DNA of 39,227 bases from Anaerolineales bacterium (GCA_020060235.1 JAGVAO010000130.1:1-39227); one strand, 5' to 3'; positions 7,844 through 18,952 are shown, counted from the first letter of the stretch. Translations and numbers: made by a program. The notes: a model not told the origin generated them from the sequence alone.

Positions 7844-7874
7844 TATGACGAAGTTGATTGGATTTCGTTACAAA
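7844..7874 (-). promoter_or_regulatory. ECF sigma-type (autoregulatory) promoter of the sigma operon
   Basis: Read on the minus strand: TTTGTAACGAA (7874-7864), 13 bases, CGTCATA (7850-7844), then 12 bases to the ATG at 7831. Both blocks match the lipoprotein promoter exactly. The short distance to the start codon predicts a 5' leader of only a few bases. Confidence 0.85.
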
Positions 7875-7920
7875 TTTAAAGAGGTTGATGGCGGTGATGC
7901 GGGCTACAAAACCTCGTCCC

Positions 7921-7955
7921 TTAAACCAAAACGAGACCGGCTCATCACCGGTCTC
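7921..7955. repeat. 35-bp hairpin repeat, copy 1 (terminator-like)
   Basis: Starts TTAAACCAAAACGAGACC and holds a stem GAGACCGG / CCGGTCTC with a 7-base loop. It is identical at 34 of 35 positions to 8530-8564. It lies downstream of the toxin-antitoxin pair and upstream of the sigma operon promoter, where it can act as a terminator for the former. Confidence 0.85.
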
Positions 7956-7979
7956 AAAATCTGGGGTTGAAACATATGG

Positions 7980-8216
7980 TCATTCAACAGAATATTTTGC
8001 CGCTTCTTCCTGAACCTGCTTTAACTTCATTACCAGTTTCAAGGCATCATTGACCGCTTTCTCGTTCGGGAAGGCTTTGGCAACATCCGGCTCCAAAAGC
8101 ACCAGGTTCGTCCCGTCGCGATACTGTTCGGCATACTTGCCGCGCGTCCCGCCTTTGAGCAGATTTTTCAGGTCATATTCCGGGCGGAGTTCGTCAATTT
8201 CAGCTTTCTTCTTCAT
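7980..8216 (-). CDS. Putative antitoxin of a BrnT-type toxin-antitoxin pair
   Basis: A 78-residue protein. Its N-terminal part reads ELRPEYDLKNLLKGGTRGKYAEQYRDGTNLVLLEPDVAKAFP, a pattern I associate with small antitoxin-like proteins (EYDF...RGKY...GTN...L.PDVA..FP) often paired with BrnT-like toxins; the C-terminal half is helical. The canonical BrnA antitoxin has a ribbon-helix-helix signature that I do not see clearly here. The gene starts inside the toxin gene (17-base overlap, 8200-8216), so it is second in the operon and its translation is coupled. It would neutralise the toxin by direct binding and may repress the operon. Function is inferred from context. Confidence 0.7.
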   Translation of the reverse strand: MKKKAEIDELRPEYDLKNLLKGGTRGKYAEQYRDGTNLVLLEPDVAKAFPNEKAVNDALKLVMKLKQVQEEAAKYSVE

Positions 8217-8475
8217 AGGCTTGTCTTTCTGATTTAGTCAATTCACGGGCACTGATAATTCGGATTCGATTGCCTCGGTCAGTATGCGCCACCATCAGCA
8301 ACCTGCGGTGATGCGACCAGCCAATCGTGATGTATCGGTCTTCAGATTCAGAGTGCCCTGGGTCTGGGATGGTAATTGCAAAATCATCCGCAAATACCGT
8401 CGCTGCTTCTGAAAACGAAACCTGATGTTTACTCTGGTTGCTTTCAGCTTTGCGAGGGTCCCATTCGAAATCCAT
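8200..8475 (-). CDS. brnT: BrnT-family toxin (RelE-like ribonuclease fold)
   Basis: A 91-residue protein with the family's characteristic start, FEWDPRKAESNQSKHQVSFSEAATVF, then DRYITIGWSHHRRLLMVAHTDRGNRIRIISARELTKSERQAYE. BrnT toxins have a RelE-like fold and cleave RNA, stopping growth until the antitoxin is restored. It is the first gene of a two-gene operon with a 17-base overlap. The start at 8475 is preceded by AAGGACA as a weak ribosome binding site. The pair lies between two copies of a 35-bp hairpin repeat, which may mark a cassette boundary. Family assignment is confident from the N-terminal signature; activity is not shown. Confidence 0.88.
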   Translation of the reverse strand: MDFEWDPRKAESNQSKHQVSFSEAATVFADDFAITIPDPGHSESEDRYITIGWSHHRRLLMVAHTDRGNRIRIISARELTKSERQAYEEES

Positions 8476-8490
8476 AATGCTTGTCCTTGC

Positions 8491-8512
8491 GACAAATATA
8501 CATCAGTTTGTC
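8491..8512. promoter_or_regulatory. Candidate operator of the toxin-antitoxin operon
   Basis: Inverted repeat GACAAA (8491-8496) and TTTGTC (8507-8512), separated by 10 bases, 15 bases upstream of the toxin ATG, with an AT-rich centre that could hold the -10 box. Toxin-antitoxin operons are usually autorepressed through such palindromes. No experiment supports it here. Confidence 0.5.
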
Positions 8513-8529
8513 AGATGCGGCAACATCTT

Positions 8530-8564
8530 TTAAACCAAAACGAGACCGGCTCAACACCGGTCTC
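8530..8564. repeat. 35-bp hairpin repeat, copy 2 (terminator-like)
   Basis: Same unit as 7921-7955 with a single difference in the loop. The stem CGAGACCGG / CCGGTCTCG is followed by GTTTT on the plus strand and by a T-rich stretch on the minus strand, so it can terminate in both directions. It lies 19 bases after the stop of the membrane-protein gene on the minus strand. Confidence 0.85.
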
Positions 8565-8582
8565 GTTTTGCGCTATCAATTG

Positions 8583-9014
8583 CTATATCCAATTTTTTGG
8601 GCGTTTGGGATGTTTGCGTTTTTTTTCTTTTTTGGGGTTGGGCTCTATTTTTGGCTGCCTGCGCAAATAAATCCATCGGATCAGCACTTGAACAGAACTT
8701 ATTCCGAGGATGATCCATAACATAAAGAAAACAATCATCTTTGCCGAATTGGCGCTGGCAGACGAGTCGCTAAAATCGAAAAGCAATGAAAATAAAGTTT
8801 TGTTTTGCTCATTGGTACTTGCGTTAAAATAGGTTAGCAAAACAATTCCAATCAAGGAATACATCAGAAATAACAGTGGAGTAAATAATTTATCCACTTT
8901 CCATTGGGCAACTGTGTAGGAGGTCACACGGTTAAACCAATAATAGGGATTCATATTGTGTTCCGCCCGTTCCTGGGCCTCTGCTACAATGTCAAAACCT
9001 TTGTTTTTTGCCAC
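8583..9014 (-). CDS. Small membrane protein of unknown function, two membrane helices
   Basis: A 143-residue protein that I do not recognise. Residues 1-42 are polar and predicted cytoplasmic. Two hydrophobic helices lie at about 43-63 (LFTPLLFLMYSLIGIVLLTYF) and 93-112 (MIVFFMLWIILGISSVQVLI), joined by a loop with many Ser and Asn. The C-terminus is a very basic tail rich in Lys, Arg and Pro. The start is GTG at 9014, with GGAG about ten bases upstream; no in-frame ATG lies nearer the N-terminus. The base composition is clearly more AT-rich than the neighbouring metabolic genes, as in the adjacent toxin-antitoxin pair, so this stretch may be acquired DNA. Its neighbours give no hint of its role. 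Confidence 0.7.
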   Translation of the reverse strand: MAKNKGFDIVAEAQERAEHNMNPYYWFNRVTSYTVAQWKVDKLFTPLLFLMYSLIGIVLLTYFNASTNEQNKTLFSLLFDFSDSSASANSAKMIVFFMLWIILGISSVQVLIRWIYLRRQPKIEPNPKKEKKRKHPKRPKNWI

Positions 9015-9135
9015 AGGTCAAATACTCCCGTTGTGAAATTTCTAGTCACCAGACACTTTTGTAACAAGGGGCGCAAATAGCCCTGCGATTTTCGAAACAC
9101 GGGCCAGGCAAGACCATTTTTTCGCCATTATAACC

Positions 9136-9163
9136 AAAAAGGGGCGGCCCATTGGGCCGCCCC
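9136..9163 (-). terminator. Terminator of acnA
   Basis: A perfect GC-rich stem (GGGGCGGCCCA / TGGGCCGCCCC, loop of one or two bases). On the minus strand it is followed by TTTTT (9140-9136). It begins 15 bases after the acnA stop codon. Confidence 0.9.
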
Positions 9164-9177
9164 TACTTAGAATAATG

Positions 9178-11901
<2,724 letters not shown>

Positions 11902-11931
11902 ACAATGCTCCTTTGGCATCAAATTTCGTCT

Positions 11932-11978
11932 GTAGCGCAAAATGCCGTTTTGCACTACAAAAACACCTTTGTGGTTTT
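11932..11978 (-). promoter_or_regulatory. Two tandem stem-loops in the acnA leader region
   Basis: The first pairs GTAGCGCAAAA with TTTTGCACTAC (11932-11958, loop of about four bases, one mismatch). The second pairs AAAACAC with a GTGGTTTT-type arm (about 11960-11978). They lie 30-77 bases upstream of the acnA ATG. They could be a leader structure or an operator. I recognise no riboswitch, and no clear -10 box is seen. Confidence 0.4.
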
Positions 11979-12004
11979 GTGACTGAGATGAAACATCAGG
12001 TTCA

Positions 12005-12029
12005 CAAAAAACCCAAAGGTGCGCCTTTG
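12005..12029 (-). terminator. Terminator of the secA-add operon
   Basis: On the minus strand CAAAGG-CGCA-CCTTTG (12029-12014) forms a 6-bp stem, followed by GG and a TTTTTT run down to about 12005. It lies some 53 bases after the add stop codon. Confidence 0.65.
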
Positions 12030-12081
12030 TCGTTCTTTGTCTGCTAACGAATTGCGGAAGCAGGTTTTATTTTACCGCGTT

Positions 12082-13122
12082 TTAGACCAGATTCATCTCT
12101 TTTTTCAGGTTCTGAACCAGTTTGTTTTTGTCATTCTCGGGCAGGAAACTGGCCGCCGCTGCCGCAACGACACGCTGTTTGAGTGTTTCGAGCGGGATTT
12201 TTAAATCCTGAACCGCCATGCGGTACTCGTTCCCGAGCGTTATTTGCGAAATCGAGGGGTCGTCGGTGTTGAGGGTTACGTTCAGTCCGGCGGAGAGCAT
12301 TTTTGGGGCCGGGTGGGCGTTCAGTTCGGACACCACGCCGGTCTGGTAGTTGCTGGTCATGCAGACCTCGAAGGCTGTGCCAGTCTCGCGCGCCAGGGCA
12401 GTGGTGAAGTCATCTTCAAGCACGCGCACGCCATGACCTATGCGCTGCGCGCCAAACACCTCGATGGCCTCGCGCACATTGGCCGCGCCGCTCCACTCAC
12501 CGGCATGGATGGTGACAGACAGCCCCGACTGGCGGGCTTCCTTGAAAAGCGACAGGAAGGGCCGGGCCGGGAATTCGGCTTCGTTGCCCGCCAAATCCAA
12601 CCCGACGATGTTCTCGCGGCCTTTGGCGACCGCAATCCAGGCCACCTGTTCGGCCAGTTCGATGGCCTCGTGACGGTTGACCGAGGCAATCAGGCGCACC
12701 ATCACTTTGTATTTTTTCTCAGCTTCCTTGGCCGCTTTGACCACCCAGTCGACCACGTTTTCGAGCGGGAAACGCTCGGCGCGGCTGAGGGCTACCGGCG
12801 TGAAGCGCAATTCCAGGTAGCGGACATTGTCCTTGGCGGCGTCTTCGACTGCTTCATGGGTAATGCGTTCGATGACCTCGGGAGAGCGGTAGAACATGCG
12901 CAGGGTGTTGAATTTTGCCAGGAAGTTGTCGAAAGTGAAGTTGTCCTCGTCCTGCACCTGCACCAGGCGCGAAAGCCGCACCACGTTGGCCGGGATGGTC
13001 ATGCCGTGCTTGCGGGCAATATCGAGCATGGTGCTTAAGCGCAGCGAGCCTTCAAGGTGGCGGTGTAGTTCCACCTTGGGCAGGCGGCGAAACTCTTCTG
13101 GCACAGGAAGAAGATTGTTCAT
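12082..13122 (-). CDS. add: Adenosine deaminase
   Basis: A 346-residue zinc enzyme that deaminates adenosine (and deoxyadenosine) to inosine in purine salvage, in the cytoplasm. Zinc ligands and catalytic residues are in place: His20 and His22 (VELHRHLEGSL), His206 and Glu209 (IHAGE), His230 (RIGHG), and Asp287-Asp288 (NTDDPSI). The length and motif order are those of the ADA family; the close relative adenine deaminase (ADE) cannot be fully excluded by eye. It lies 20 bases downstream of secA on the same strand and is probably co-transcribed, with a terminator following. No functional link to secA is obvious. Confidence 0.92.
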   Translation of the reverse strand: MNNLLPVPEEFRRLPKVELHRHLEGSLRLSTMLDIARKHGMTIPANVVRLSRLVQVQDEDNFTFDNFLAKFNTLRMFYRSPEVIERITHEAVEDAAKDNVRYLELRFTPVALSRAERFPLENVVDWVVKAAKEAEKKYKVMVRLIASVNRHEAIELAEQVAWIAVAKGRENIVGLDLAGNEAEFPARPFLSLFKEARQSGLSVTIHAGEWSGAANVREAIEVFGAQRIGHGVRVLEDDFTTALARETGTAFEVCMTSNYQTGVVSELNAHPAPKMLSAGLNVTLNTDDPSISQITLGNEYRMAVQDLKIPLETLKQRVVAAAAASFLPENDKNKLVQNLKKEMNLV

Positions 13123-13142
13123 GGCTATCCCAAAATGTACAG

Positions 13143-16100
13143 TTAACGCTTCTTATGGCGTTTGCGGCCAGATTTGGCGGCCTGCTCGACATCTTCCGAT
13201 GGGCGGGCTTTTTCCACCACTTCGACAGGGGCCTCGGAAGCCTGCACAACTGCCGGGCGCGGGCGATGCAGGAACATGTTGCTGACCACCACCGAGCGAA
13301 TATCGCGCAGCAGGGCCTGGAACATGTCGGAGGCTTTGGTCTTGTATTGTACCAGCGGGTCGCGCTGACCGTAAGCCTCCAGGCCAATCGATACACGCAG
13401 GGCCTCGACGCGGGTCAGGTAATCGACCCATTGTTCGGTGATGGCCCGCAGCAGCACCGAACGGAAAACCTCGGTCAGGTAGCGCGCGCCGAGTTCGGTT
13501 TTCAGCGTGTCGCGCTGCTCCTCGGACAGGTCAGACAGCGCGGCGTTTCGGGAGTCCGCGCCAAGGGATTCGGCTGCTGGGCCGAAATCGGCCAGGGTTT
13601 TTGCGTTCTGCCGAAGGCGTGAAAATTCCACATTCCCCCAGGTTTCCTCCAGCGCTTCGAGGGCGTTTTCGAGGTGTTCGAACACATCGGCCTGCACCCA
13701 ATCGGCGTCGCGTCCAGCCAGCAGTTGGGAGGCCAGGTGGGCATAACTGAAGCGCGAAACTTCGGCCATGCGGGTCTGGCGCGTTTTGGCGTCGATGAAC
13801 TGGCGGCGGGCCAGGGGCAGGGTGTTCAGGATGCGGATGGCGGTCGATTCGTCCCGTTTTTGGGTTTCGGGCCGCGCGAGCAGGGTATCCAGTTCGCGGG
13901 CCAGTTGACCTTTCTCACCCGCCAGGTTGTCGTACCGTTTCGAGAAGAGTTCTTCGGCCAGTTGGAGCAGGCGGTTGACGGCCTCGGCCCATTCGAGGCG
14001 GCTGAGGTCTTCCTTGAGGGTCAGCGGTTCGCCCAGGCGCATCGACAGGCTGGCGACCATGCGGTTAATGAAAACCGCGCTCAACTGGGAAACGATTTGG
14101 TCTTTGATTGGGTCTTCGAGGCTGGCCGGGTCGTTGTTCAGGGCGCGCATCTGCTCGTTGTTGAGGCGGATGGGCATGTGTACCAGGCCGGAGAGTTCTT
14201 CGAGAATTTCCTGCGGGCGGCGCTGTTCTTCGGTGTCTTCCAGCCCTTCGAGGAAGGTGTCGACCATCTCCTCGCGTTCCGTAATTTGGGCTTCGAGCGC
14301 GGTTTCGGAGGCTTCGACACTGGCGCGAATGGCTTTCAGGTGGTGTTCCTGCTCGGCCTGCAAGGCGCGCCGGGCCAGCGAGAGCAGCGAGTCGCGCAGG
14401 TTTTGCGGGTCGAGTTCTTCGAGCAGCAGCCGGTTTGTGTAAGACGGGAACAGGTCACCGTCGGCCAGCAGGATGGTCGGCTGGGTTTGTTCGAGCCAGG
14501 CGAGCAGTTTCCAGGGGCCTTCTTCGTCCTGCATGGCAGCCGGGACGCGGTTTTCGACCTCGGCCTTGAGAAATTCGAGCACGTCTTCGTGCAGGTTTTC
14601 CTTGGTAAAGACCCGGTCGCGCTGGCCGTAGATGCGCATACGCTGGGCGTTGAGTACGTCGTCATAGTCGAGCAGGTGCTTGCGGACGTCGAAGTTGGTG
14701 CCTTCGACGCGGTGCTGCGAACCTTCGATGATGTTGCTGACGATGCGGTTTTCGAGCGGCAGGTCGTCGTCGAGTTTGAAACGCTGCATCACATCGTTGA
14801 CCTGCTGGCCGCCAAACAGGCGCATCAGGTCGTCTTCGAGCGAGAGATAAAAGCGCGAGGAACCGGGGTCGCCCTGGCGGGCGGAGCGTCCGCGCAACTG
14901 GTTGTCGATGCGGCGGGCCTCGTGGCGTTCAGAGCCGACCACATGCAGGCCGCCCAACTGGCGCACCTGTTCCATGTCTTCAAAGTATTGCAGGAAGAGG
15001 CGCACTTCGGCGTCGTAAATGCCGTAGTCGGCGGGGCTGAGTTTTTTCAGGGCCTGGCGCTGTTCTTCGGGGCGCATGTCGTAGGGCGAATCGTACCCGG
15101 CGCGTTTGAGCACCCGGCTGACGGCAATCGTGATTTCCTCTGCCAGGTCGCCGCCGAGTTTGATATCGACACCACGACCGGCCATGTTGGTGGCAATCGT
15201 CACCGCGCCAAACGCGCCCGCCCCGGCGATAATCTGGCTTTCTTCGGTGTGCTTGCGGGCGTTCAAAACCTCGTGCGGCACACCGCCCTGGATAATGGCC
15301 TTCAGACGCGGGGCGTATTCATCGCCCAGGCGCAGGATTCCCAACAGGGTTTGCAGGTTGGCCGGGTCTTCGGGGTTGATGGAGGTGACTTCGAGCGGCT
15401 TGCCAAATTGGCGCAGGAGTTCGGGCTTGATTTCGTCGAGCGGCTGGTAGAGCGGTTCCAGTTCCGCGTAAAGGCGGCCGTCTTCTTCCTTGTTATTGGC
15501 TTCAAACCAGGCCTGACGCAGCATCTTGATTTGCAACAAACGGCGCACCGATTCGGCGCGCAGGCGGGCCGACAGTCTTTCAGAATTATCGACCGAGGTC
15601 GTGCCGACCAGCACCGGGCGGCCCATCACATGGCTGCGCAGGATGTCGGTGGCGATGGCGCGCAATTTGGCCTCGACCGTGCGGTAAACCAGGTCGGGAT
15701 AATCGGTGCGCCGCCAGAACAGCGGGGTTTTCTCTGGGCTGTCGGACTTCGAGAAATAAACCACCTGGTAGCCGTCCTCGTCGCGGTCTTTGACCTCGAC
15801 CAGCGCGGCATTGGCCCGCGAGGACTGGTATTCCAGGTTGGTCGGGATGGGCAGGACATCCAGTTTGTAGATTTTGTTGAACTCTTCCGCCTCGGTCAGG
15901 GCGGTGCCGGTCATGCCCGCCAGTTTTTTATACATACGGAAGTAGTTTTGCAGGGTGATGGTAGCGTAGGTTATGTTTTCCGGCTCGATTTTCGTGCCTT
16001 CCTTGGCCTCGACCGCCTGGTGCAGACCGTCGCTCCAGCGGCGTCCAGGCATCAGTCGCCCGGTGAACTCGTCCACAATCACGACCTTGCCACCCTGGAC

Positions 16101-17120
16101 GATGTAGTCCTTGTTGCGCTTAAAAAGGAACTGGGCGCGCATGGCCTGTTCGAGGTAGCCCAGCAGGCGGGCCTGTTCGGGGGTGATGTCTTCGGGTCGT
16201 TCGGGGTCGCGCAATGGCTGGCCGAGCAACTGTTCGACGTGGGCCGTGCCGATTTCGGTCAGGACGGCGTTGCGGTCTTTTTCGTCGATTTCGTAATCTT
16301 CGGGCTTCAACTGGCGGACAATTTGCGCCATTTTGCCGTACCATTCCAGGTCGCCCTGGGCCGGGCCGGAGATGATGAGCGGGGTGCGGGCCTCGTCAAT
16401 CAGGACGTTGTCCACTTCGTCGACGATGGCAAAGTGATGACCGCGCTGGACTTTATCGCCCAGGCGGTAGACCATGTTGTCGCGCAGGTAATCAAAGCCG
16501 AACTCGGCGTTGGTTCCGTAGGTGATGTCGGCGGCGTAGGCTTCGGCGCGGTCAACCTGGCGCAACTGGTGCTGGTCTTCGCGCGGAGATTCCCTGCCGG
16601 CATCGACCAGGAAGGCTTTCTTGCCGTTCTCGGTGACGGCGGCCATTTGCAAAACACCGACCTGCATCCCGAGGAAGTTGTAAACTTGTCCCATCCAGCG
16701 CGCGTCGCGGCGGGCCAGGTAATCGTTGACGGTAATCAGGTGAACGCCTTTGCCCTCCAGCGCGTTCAGGTAAACCGGCAGGGTGGCGACCAGAGTCTTG
16801 CCTTCACCGGTGCGCATTTCAGAGATTTTGCCGGAATGCAACACCATGCCGCCTATCATTTGAACGTCGTAGTGGCGCAGGCCGAGGGTACGCTTGGAGG
16901 CCTCGCGCACGGCGGCAAAGGCTTCGGGTAGCAGGTCGTCGAGGGTTTCACCATCCGCAAGCCGCTGGCGGAACTCATCCGTTTTGGCGCGTAAAGCCTC
17001 ATCGCCCAGCGCTTCAAACTGGGGTTCGAGTGCGTTGATTTGTTCGACAATTGTGGAGATTCGTTCGATTTCGCGTTTGTTGGGGTCGCCCCCGACAAGT
17101 CTGATAAATTTGGAAAGCAT
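13143..17120 (-). CDS. secA: Preprotein translocase ATPase SecA, unusually long
   Basis: The motor of the Sec pathway, which drives unfolded preproteins through SecYEG at the membrane. It is 1325 residues, against about 800-900 in most bacteria. The conserved core is intact: Walker A in MRTGEGKTL (Lys108), the DEAD-type box in [14 protein letters not shown], the [24 protein letters not shown] motif of motor domain 2, and [14 protein letters not shown] at the start of the scaffold. The extra length comes from insertions before this point and a very large one in the scaffold/wing region (between about 815 and 1250), mostly charged and helical. The usual C-terminal cysteine zinc motif is absent and the protein ends in a basic [10 protein letters not shown]. 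The start at 17120 has AGAGGT upstream and an extended -10 (TGCTATAAT, TATAAT at 17149-17144). add follows in the same operon. Confidence 0.96.
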   Translation of the reverse strand: MLSKFIRLVGGDPNKREIERISTIVEQINALEPQFEALGDEALRAKTDEFRQRLADGETLDDLLPEAFAAVREASKRTLGLRHYDVQMIGGMVLHSGKISEMRTGEGKTLVATLPVYLNALEGKGVHLITVNDYLARRDARWMGQVYNFLGMQVGVLQMAAVTENGKKAFLVDAGRESPREDQHQLRQVDRAEAYAADITYGTNAEFGFDYLRDNMVYRLGDKVQRGHHFAIVDEVDNVLIDEARTPLIISGPAQGDLEWYGKMAQIVRQLKPEDYEIDEKDRNAVLTEIGTAHVEQLLGQPLRDPERPEDITPEQARLLGYLEQAMRAQFLFKRNKDYIVQGGKVVIVDEFTGRLMPGRRWSDGLHQAVEAKEGTKIEPENITYATITLQNYFRMYKKLAGMTGTALTEAEEFNKIYKLDVLPIPTNLEYQSSRANAALVEVKDRDEDGYQVVYFSKSDSPEKTPLFWRRTDYPDLVYRTVEAKLRAIATDILRSHVMGRPVLVGTTSVDNSERLSARLRAESVRRLLQIKMLRQAWFEANNKEEDGRLYAELEPLYQPLDEIKPELLRQFGKPLEVTSINPEDPANLQTLLGILRLGDEYAPRLKAIIQGGVPHEVLNARKHTEESQIIAGAGAFGAVTIATNMAGRGVDIKLGGDLAEEITIAVSRVLKRAGYDSPYDMRPEEQRQALKKLSPADYGIYDAEVRLFLQYFEDMEQVRQLGGLHVVGSERHEARRIDNQLRGRSARQGDPGSSRFYLSLEDDLMRLFGGQQVNDVMQRFKLDDDLPLENRIVSNIIEGSQHRVEGTNFDVRKHLLDYDDVLNAQRMRIYGQRDRVFTKENLHEDVLEFLKAEVENRVPAAMQDEEGPWKLLAWLEQTQPTILLADGDLFPSYTNRLLLEELDPQNLRDSLLSLARRALQAEQEHHLKAIRASVEASETALEAQITEREEMVDTFLEGLEDTEEQRRPQEILEELSGLVHMPIRLNNEQMRALNNDPASLEDPIKDQIVSQLSAVFINRMVASLSMRLGEPLTLKEDLSRLEWAEAVNRLLQLAEELFSKRYDNLAGEKGQLARELDTLLARPETQKRDESTAIRILNTLPLARRQFIDAKTRQTRMAEVSRFSYAHLASQLLAGRDADWVQADVFEHLENALEALEETWGNVEFSRLRQNAKTLADFGPAAESLGADSRNAALSDLSEEQRDTLKTELGARYLTEVFRSVLLRAITEQWVDYLTRVEALRVSIGLEAYGQRDPLVQYKTKASDMFQALLRDIRSVVVSNMFLHRPRPAVVQASEAPVEVVEKARPSEDVEQAAKSGRKRHKKR

Positions 17121-17143
17121 AAGTCTACCTCTCTAACCGGCAG

Positions 17144-17181
17144 ATTATAGCATACGGGTCAAGGGAAATTCGTGCTAGAAT
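17144..17181. promoter_or_regulatory. Divergent extended -10 promoters for secA (-) and the cNMP/bPH gene (+)
   Basis: Minus strand: TGCTATAAT with its hexamer at 17149-17144, giving a secA leader of about 17 bases. Plus strand: TGCTAGAAT with its hexamer at 17176-17181, exactly six bases before the ATG at 17188, so that transcript is probably leaderless. Both are extended -10 (TGn) boxes and neither has a clear -35. Confidence 0.65.
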
Positions 17182-17187
17182 CAACCC

Positions 17188-18903
17188 ATGCCCGACATTC
17201 CCGTTCGTATGGCCTTCTTGAAAAGAATGCACCTGTTTCGTGGTTTGAGCGACGACCAGTTGCAACTGGTCGCCGAAGCGATTCACGAACAGGAATATGA
17301 AGACAGCGAATTGATTTTTTCACAGGGGTCAACCACCGACACGTTTTACATTATTTACAGCGGCAGCGTTGAGATTTTCAACATTTTCAACAAGGGGAAA
17401 ACAAGCAAGGAGAAAAGAATAACCCTGCTGTTTCGCGGGGATTATTTTGGGGAACAATCGTTACTCAAGAAACGCGCCCATAACGCCTCGGTGCGCGCCG
17501 GTAAGGGGACGTTGGTTTTTAAAATTTACCGCAACAAATTCTTGCAATTCATCCGAACCATGCCCGATTTGCAAGGCGCTTTCAATGTGATGATACAAAG
17601 CCGCGACCTGGCACGCAAGTTGCGCCTGCCCTGGTTGAATGAAAATGAAGTGGTCTATTTTTTGTCGCACAAACATGTCTTTATCCTGTACCAGATGATG
17701 GTCGGCCCGGTGCTGGGAGTCATCCTGATGCTGTCCTTGCTCGAAGTCAGTTTTGTTGTCCAAAGTTCGCCCCTCTCGGGGTTTGGCGGTATGCTGGCGC
17801 TGCTTAGCGGTTTCCTGCTTGCCCTGGCTGTCCTGTGGGGATTCTGGCAATATGTCGATTGGAGCAACGATTACTATGTCGTTACCAACCAGCGCGTTGT
17901 CAGAATCGACAAGGTCGTGCTGATGTACGACAGCCGCGAAGAATCGTCCATGAGTACCATTACTTCGGTGAATAGTGAAAGTGATATGTTTGGCAGGGTC
18001 TTTCGCTATGGCACAGTCATCGTGCGAACCATCAGCGGCGAAATGCGCATGAGTTTTGTACACCGTCCCAAATATGCGGTGGCAATGATTGAGGAGTACC
18101 TGCTGCGCGCCAAAGATGTCATTCGCCGGAACGATGAAGAAATTATGCGCGATGTCATCCGCAAGAAAATAGGGTTGGCCCCGACTCCTGCGCCTGCTGC
18201 TGCCGCTACTCCGCCTCCGCAGCAAACCGCCGCCAAAAAAACGACCAAAAAACCCGGCCTGGGCGACGCTCTCTCCGAATATATCCGCGATATTTTTTAT
18301 GCCCGCAAAGAAGTCGGCGGGACGGTGACTTACCACAAACACTGGATTGTGCTGGTCAAAGATGTCATCCTGCAAACCATCGCCCTGATAGGTTTGCTCT
18401 CGATTTACCCGCTATGGTACTACTATAACGGCGAGTTCATTTCGCTGGCCTTTGGCAGCATTGTCTTGCTCTTGATAGTCGCCACCCTGGTCTGGTGGGT
18501 GTACGGATTCCTCGACTGGCGCAACGACCTGTATCAGGTGACTCCCGAACAAATTGTGGATATTTACCGTGTTCCGTTCGGCGACGAGGAGCGCAAGGCC
18601 GCCCCGCTCGAAAATATCTTGAGCGCCAACTTCCAGCGAACCGGCTTTCTCGGGCAATTGTTCAATTATGGCAAGGTGAACATCCAGGTCGGCAACCTGG
18701 ATTTTGACTTCGACAATGTGGCTGACCCGCCCTCGGTACAAAGGGATATTGTCCAGCGCATGAATGCCCGCATCCAGAAGAAGCGCGAGGCGGATGCCGC
18801 CGCCGAACACGAACGCATGGCCGAGTGGCTGGCGATGTACCATAAAACGATGACCGATGTCGACAAGCAATCCGGGCAAGACCGAACTCCTGATTTGGGG
18901 TAA
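17188..18903 (+). CDS. Membrane protein: cyclic-nucleotide-binding domain plus two TM-bPH modules
   Basis: A 571-residue protein. Residues about 10-125 form a cNMP-binding (CRP-type beta-roll) domain: LFRGLSDDQLQLVAEAI, FSQGSTTDTFYIIYSGSVEIF, GDYFGEQSLL. Then comes a pair of membrane helices (about 165-220) and a bacterial PH-like (bPH/DUF304) segment starting NDYYVVTNQRVVRIDK. After an Ala/Pro/Lys-rich linker (about 330-352) the arrangement repeats: two membrane helices (about 388-445) and a second bPH segment starting NDLYQVTPEQIVDIYR, ending in a charged coiled tail. It could sense a nucleotide or another ligand at the membrane face; this is inference. It is divergent from secA and followed at 49 bases by def. 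The ATG six bases after TAGAAT implies a leaderless mRNA. Confidence 0.85.
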   Translation: MPDIPVRMAFLKRMHLFRGLSDDQLQLVAEAIHEQEYEDSELIFSQGSTTDTFYIIYSGSVEIFNIFNKGKTSKEKRITLLFRGDYFGEQSLLKKRAHNASVRAGKGTLVFKIYRNKFLQFIRTMPDLQGAFNVMIQSRDLARKLRLPWLNENEVVYFLSHKHVFILYQMMVGPVLGVILMLSLLEVSFVVQSSPLSGFGGMLALLSGFLLALAVLWGFWQYVDWSNDYYVVTNQRVVRIDKVVLMYDSREESSMSTITSVNSESDMFGRVFRYGTVIVRTISGEMRMSFVHRPKYAVAMIEEYLLRAKDVIRRNDEEIMRDVIRKKIGLAPTPAPAAAATPPPQQTAAKKTTKKPGLGDALSEYIRDIFYARKEVGGTVTYHKHWIVLVKDVILQTIALIGLLSIYPLWYYYNGEFISLAFGSIVLLLIVATLVWWVYGFLDWRNDLYQVTPEQIVDIYRVPFGDEERKAAPLENILSANFQRTGFLGQLFNYGKVNIQVGNLDFDFDNVADPPSVQRDIVQRMNARIQKKREADAAAEHERMAEWLAMYHKTMTDVDKQSGQDRTPDLG

Positions 18904-18952
18904 AATCGCGTTCCACTTTAGCGTTTTCCATTCCACAGTAAGGTAGTATTAA

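Noticed and set aside
9053-9085. A third ECF promoter (TTTTGTAACAAG on the plus strand)
   Set aside because: Only the -35-like part fits; no CGTC lies 13 bases downstream and no plus-strand gene follows.
13674-16931. A 1085-codon open frame on the plus strand
   Set aside because: It is entirely antisense to secA, whose motifs are unmistakable. GC-rich codon bias leaves the opposite strand open; the product has no recognisable domain.
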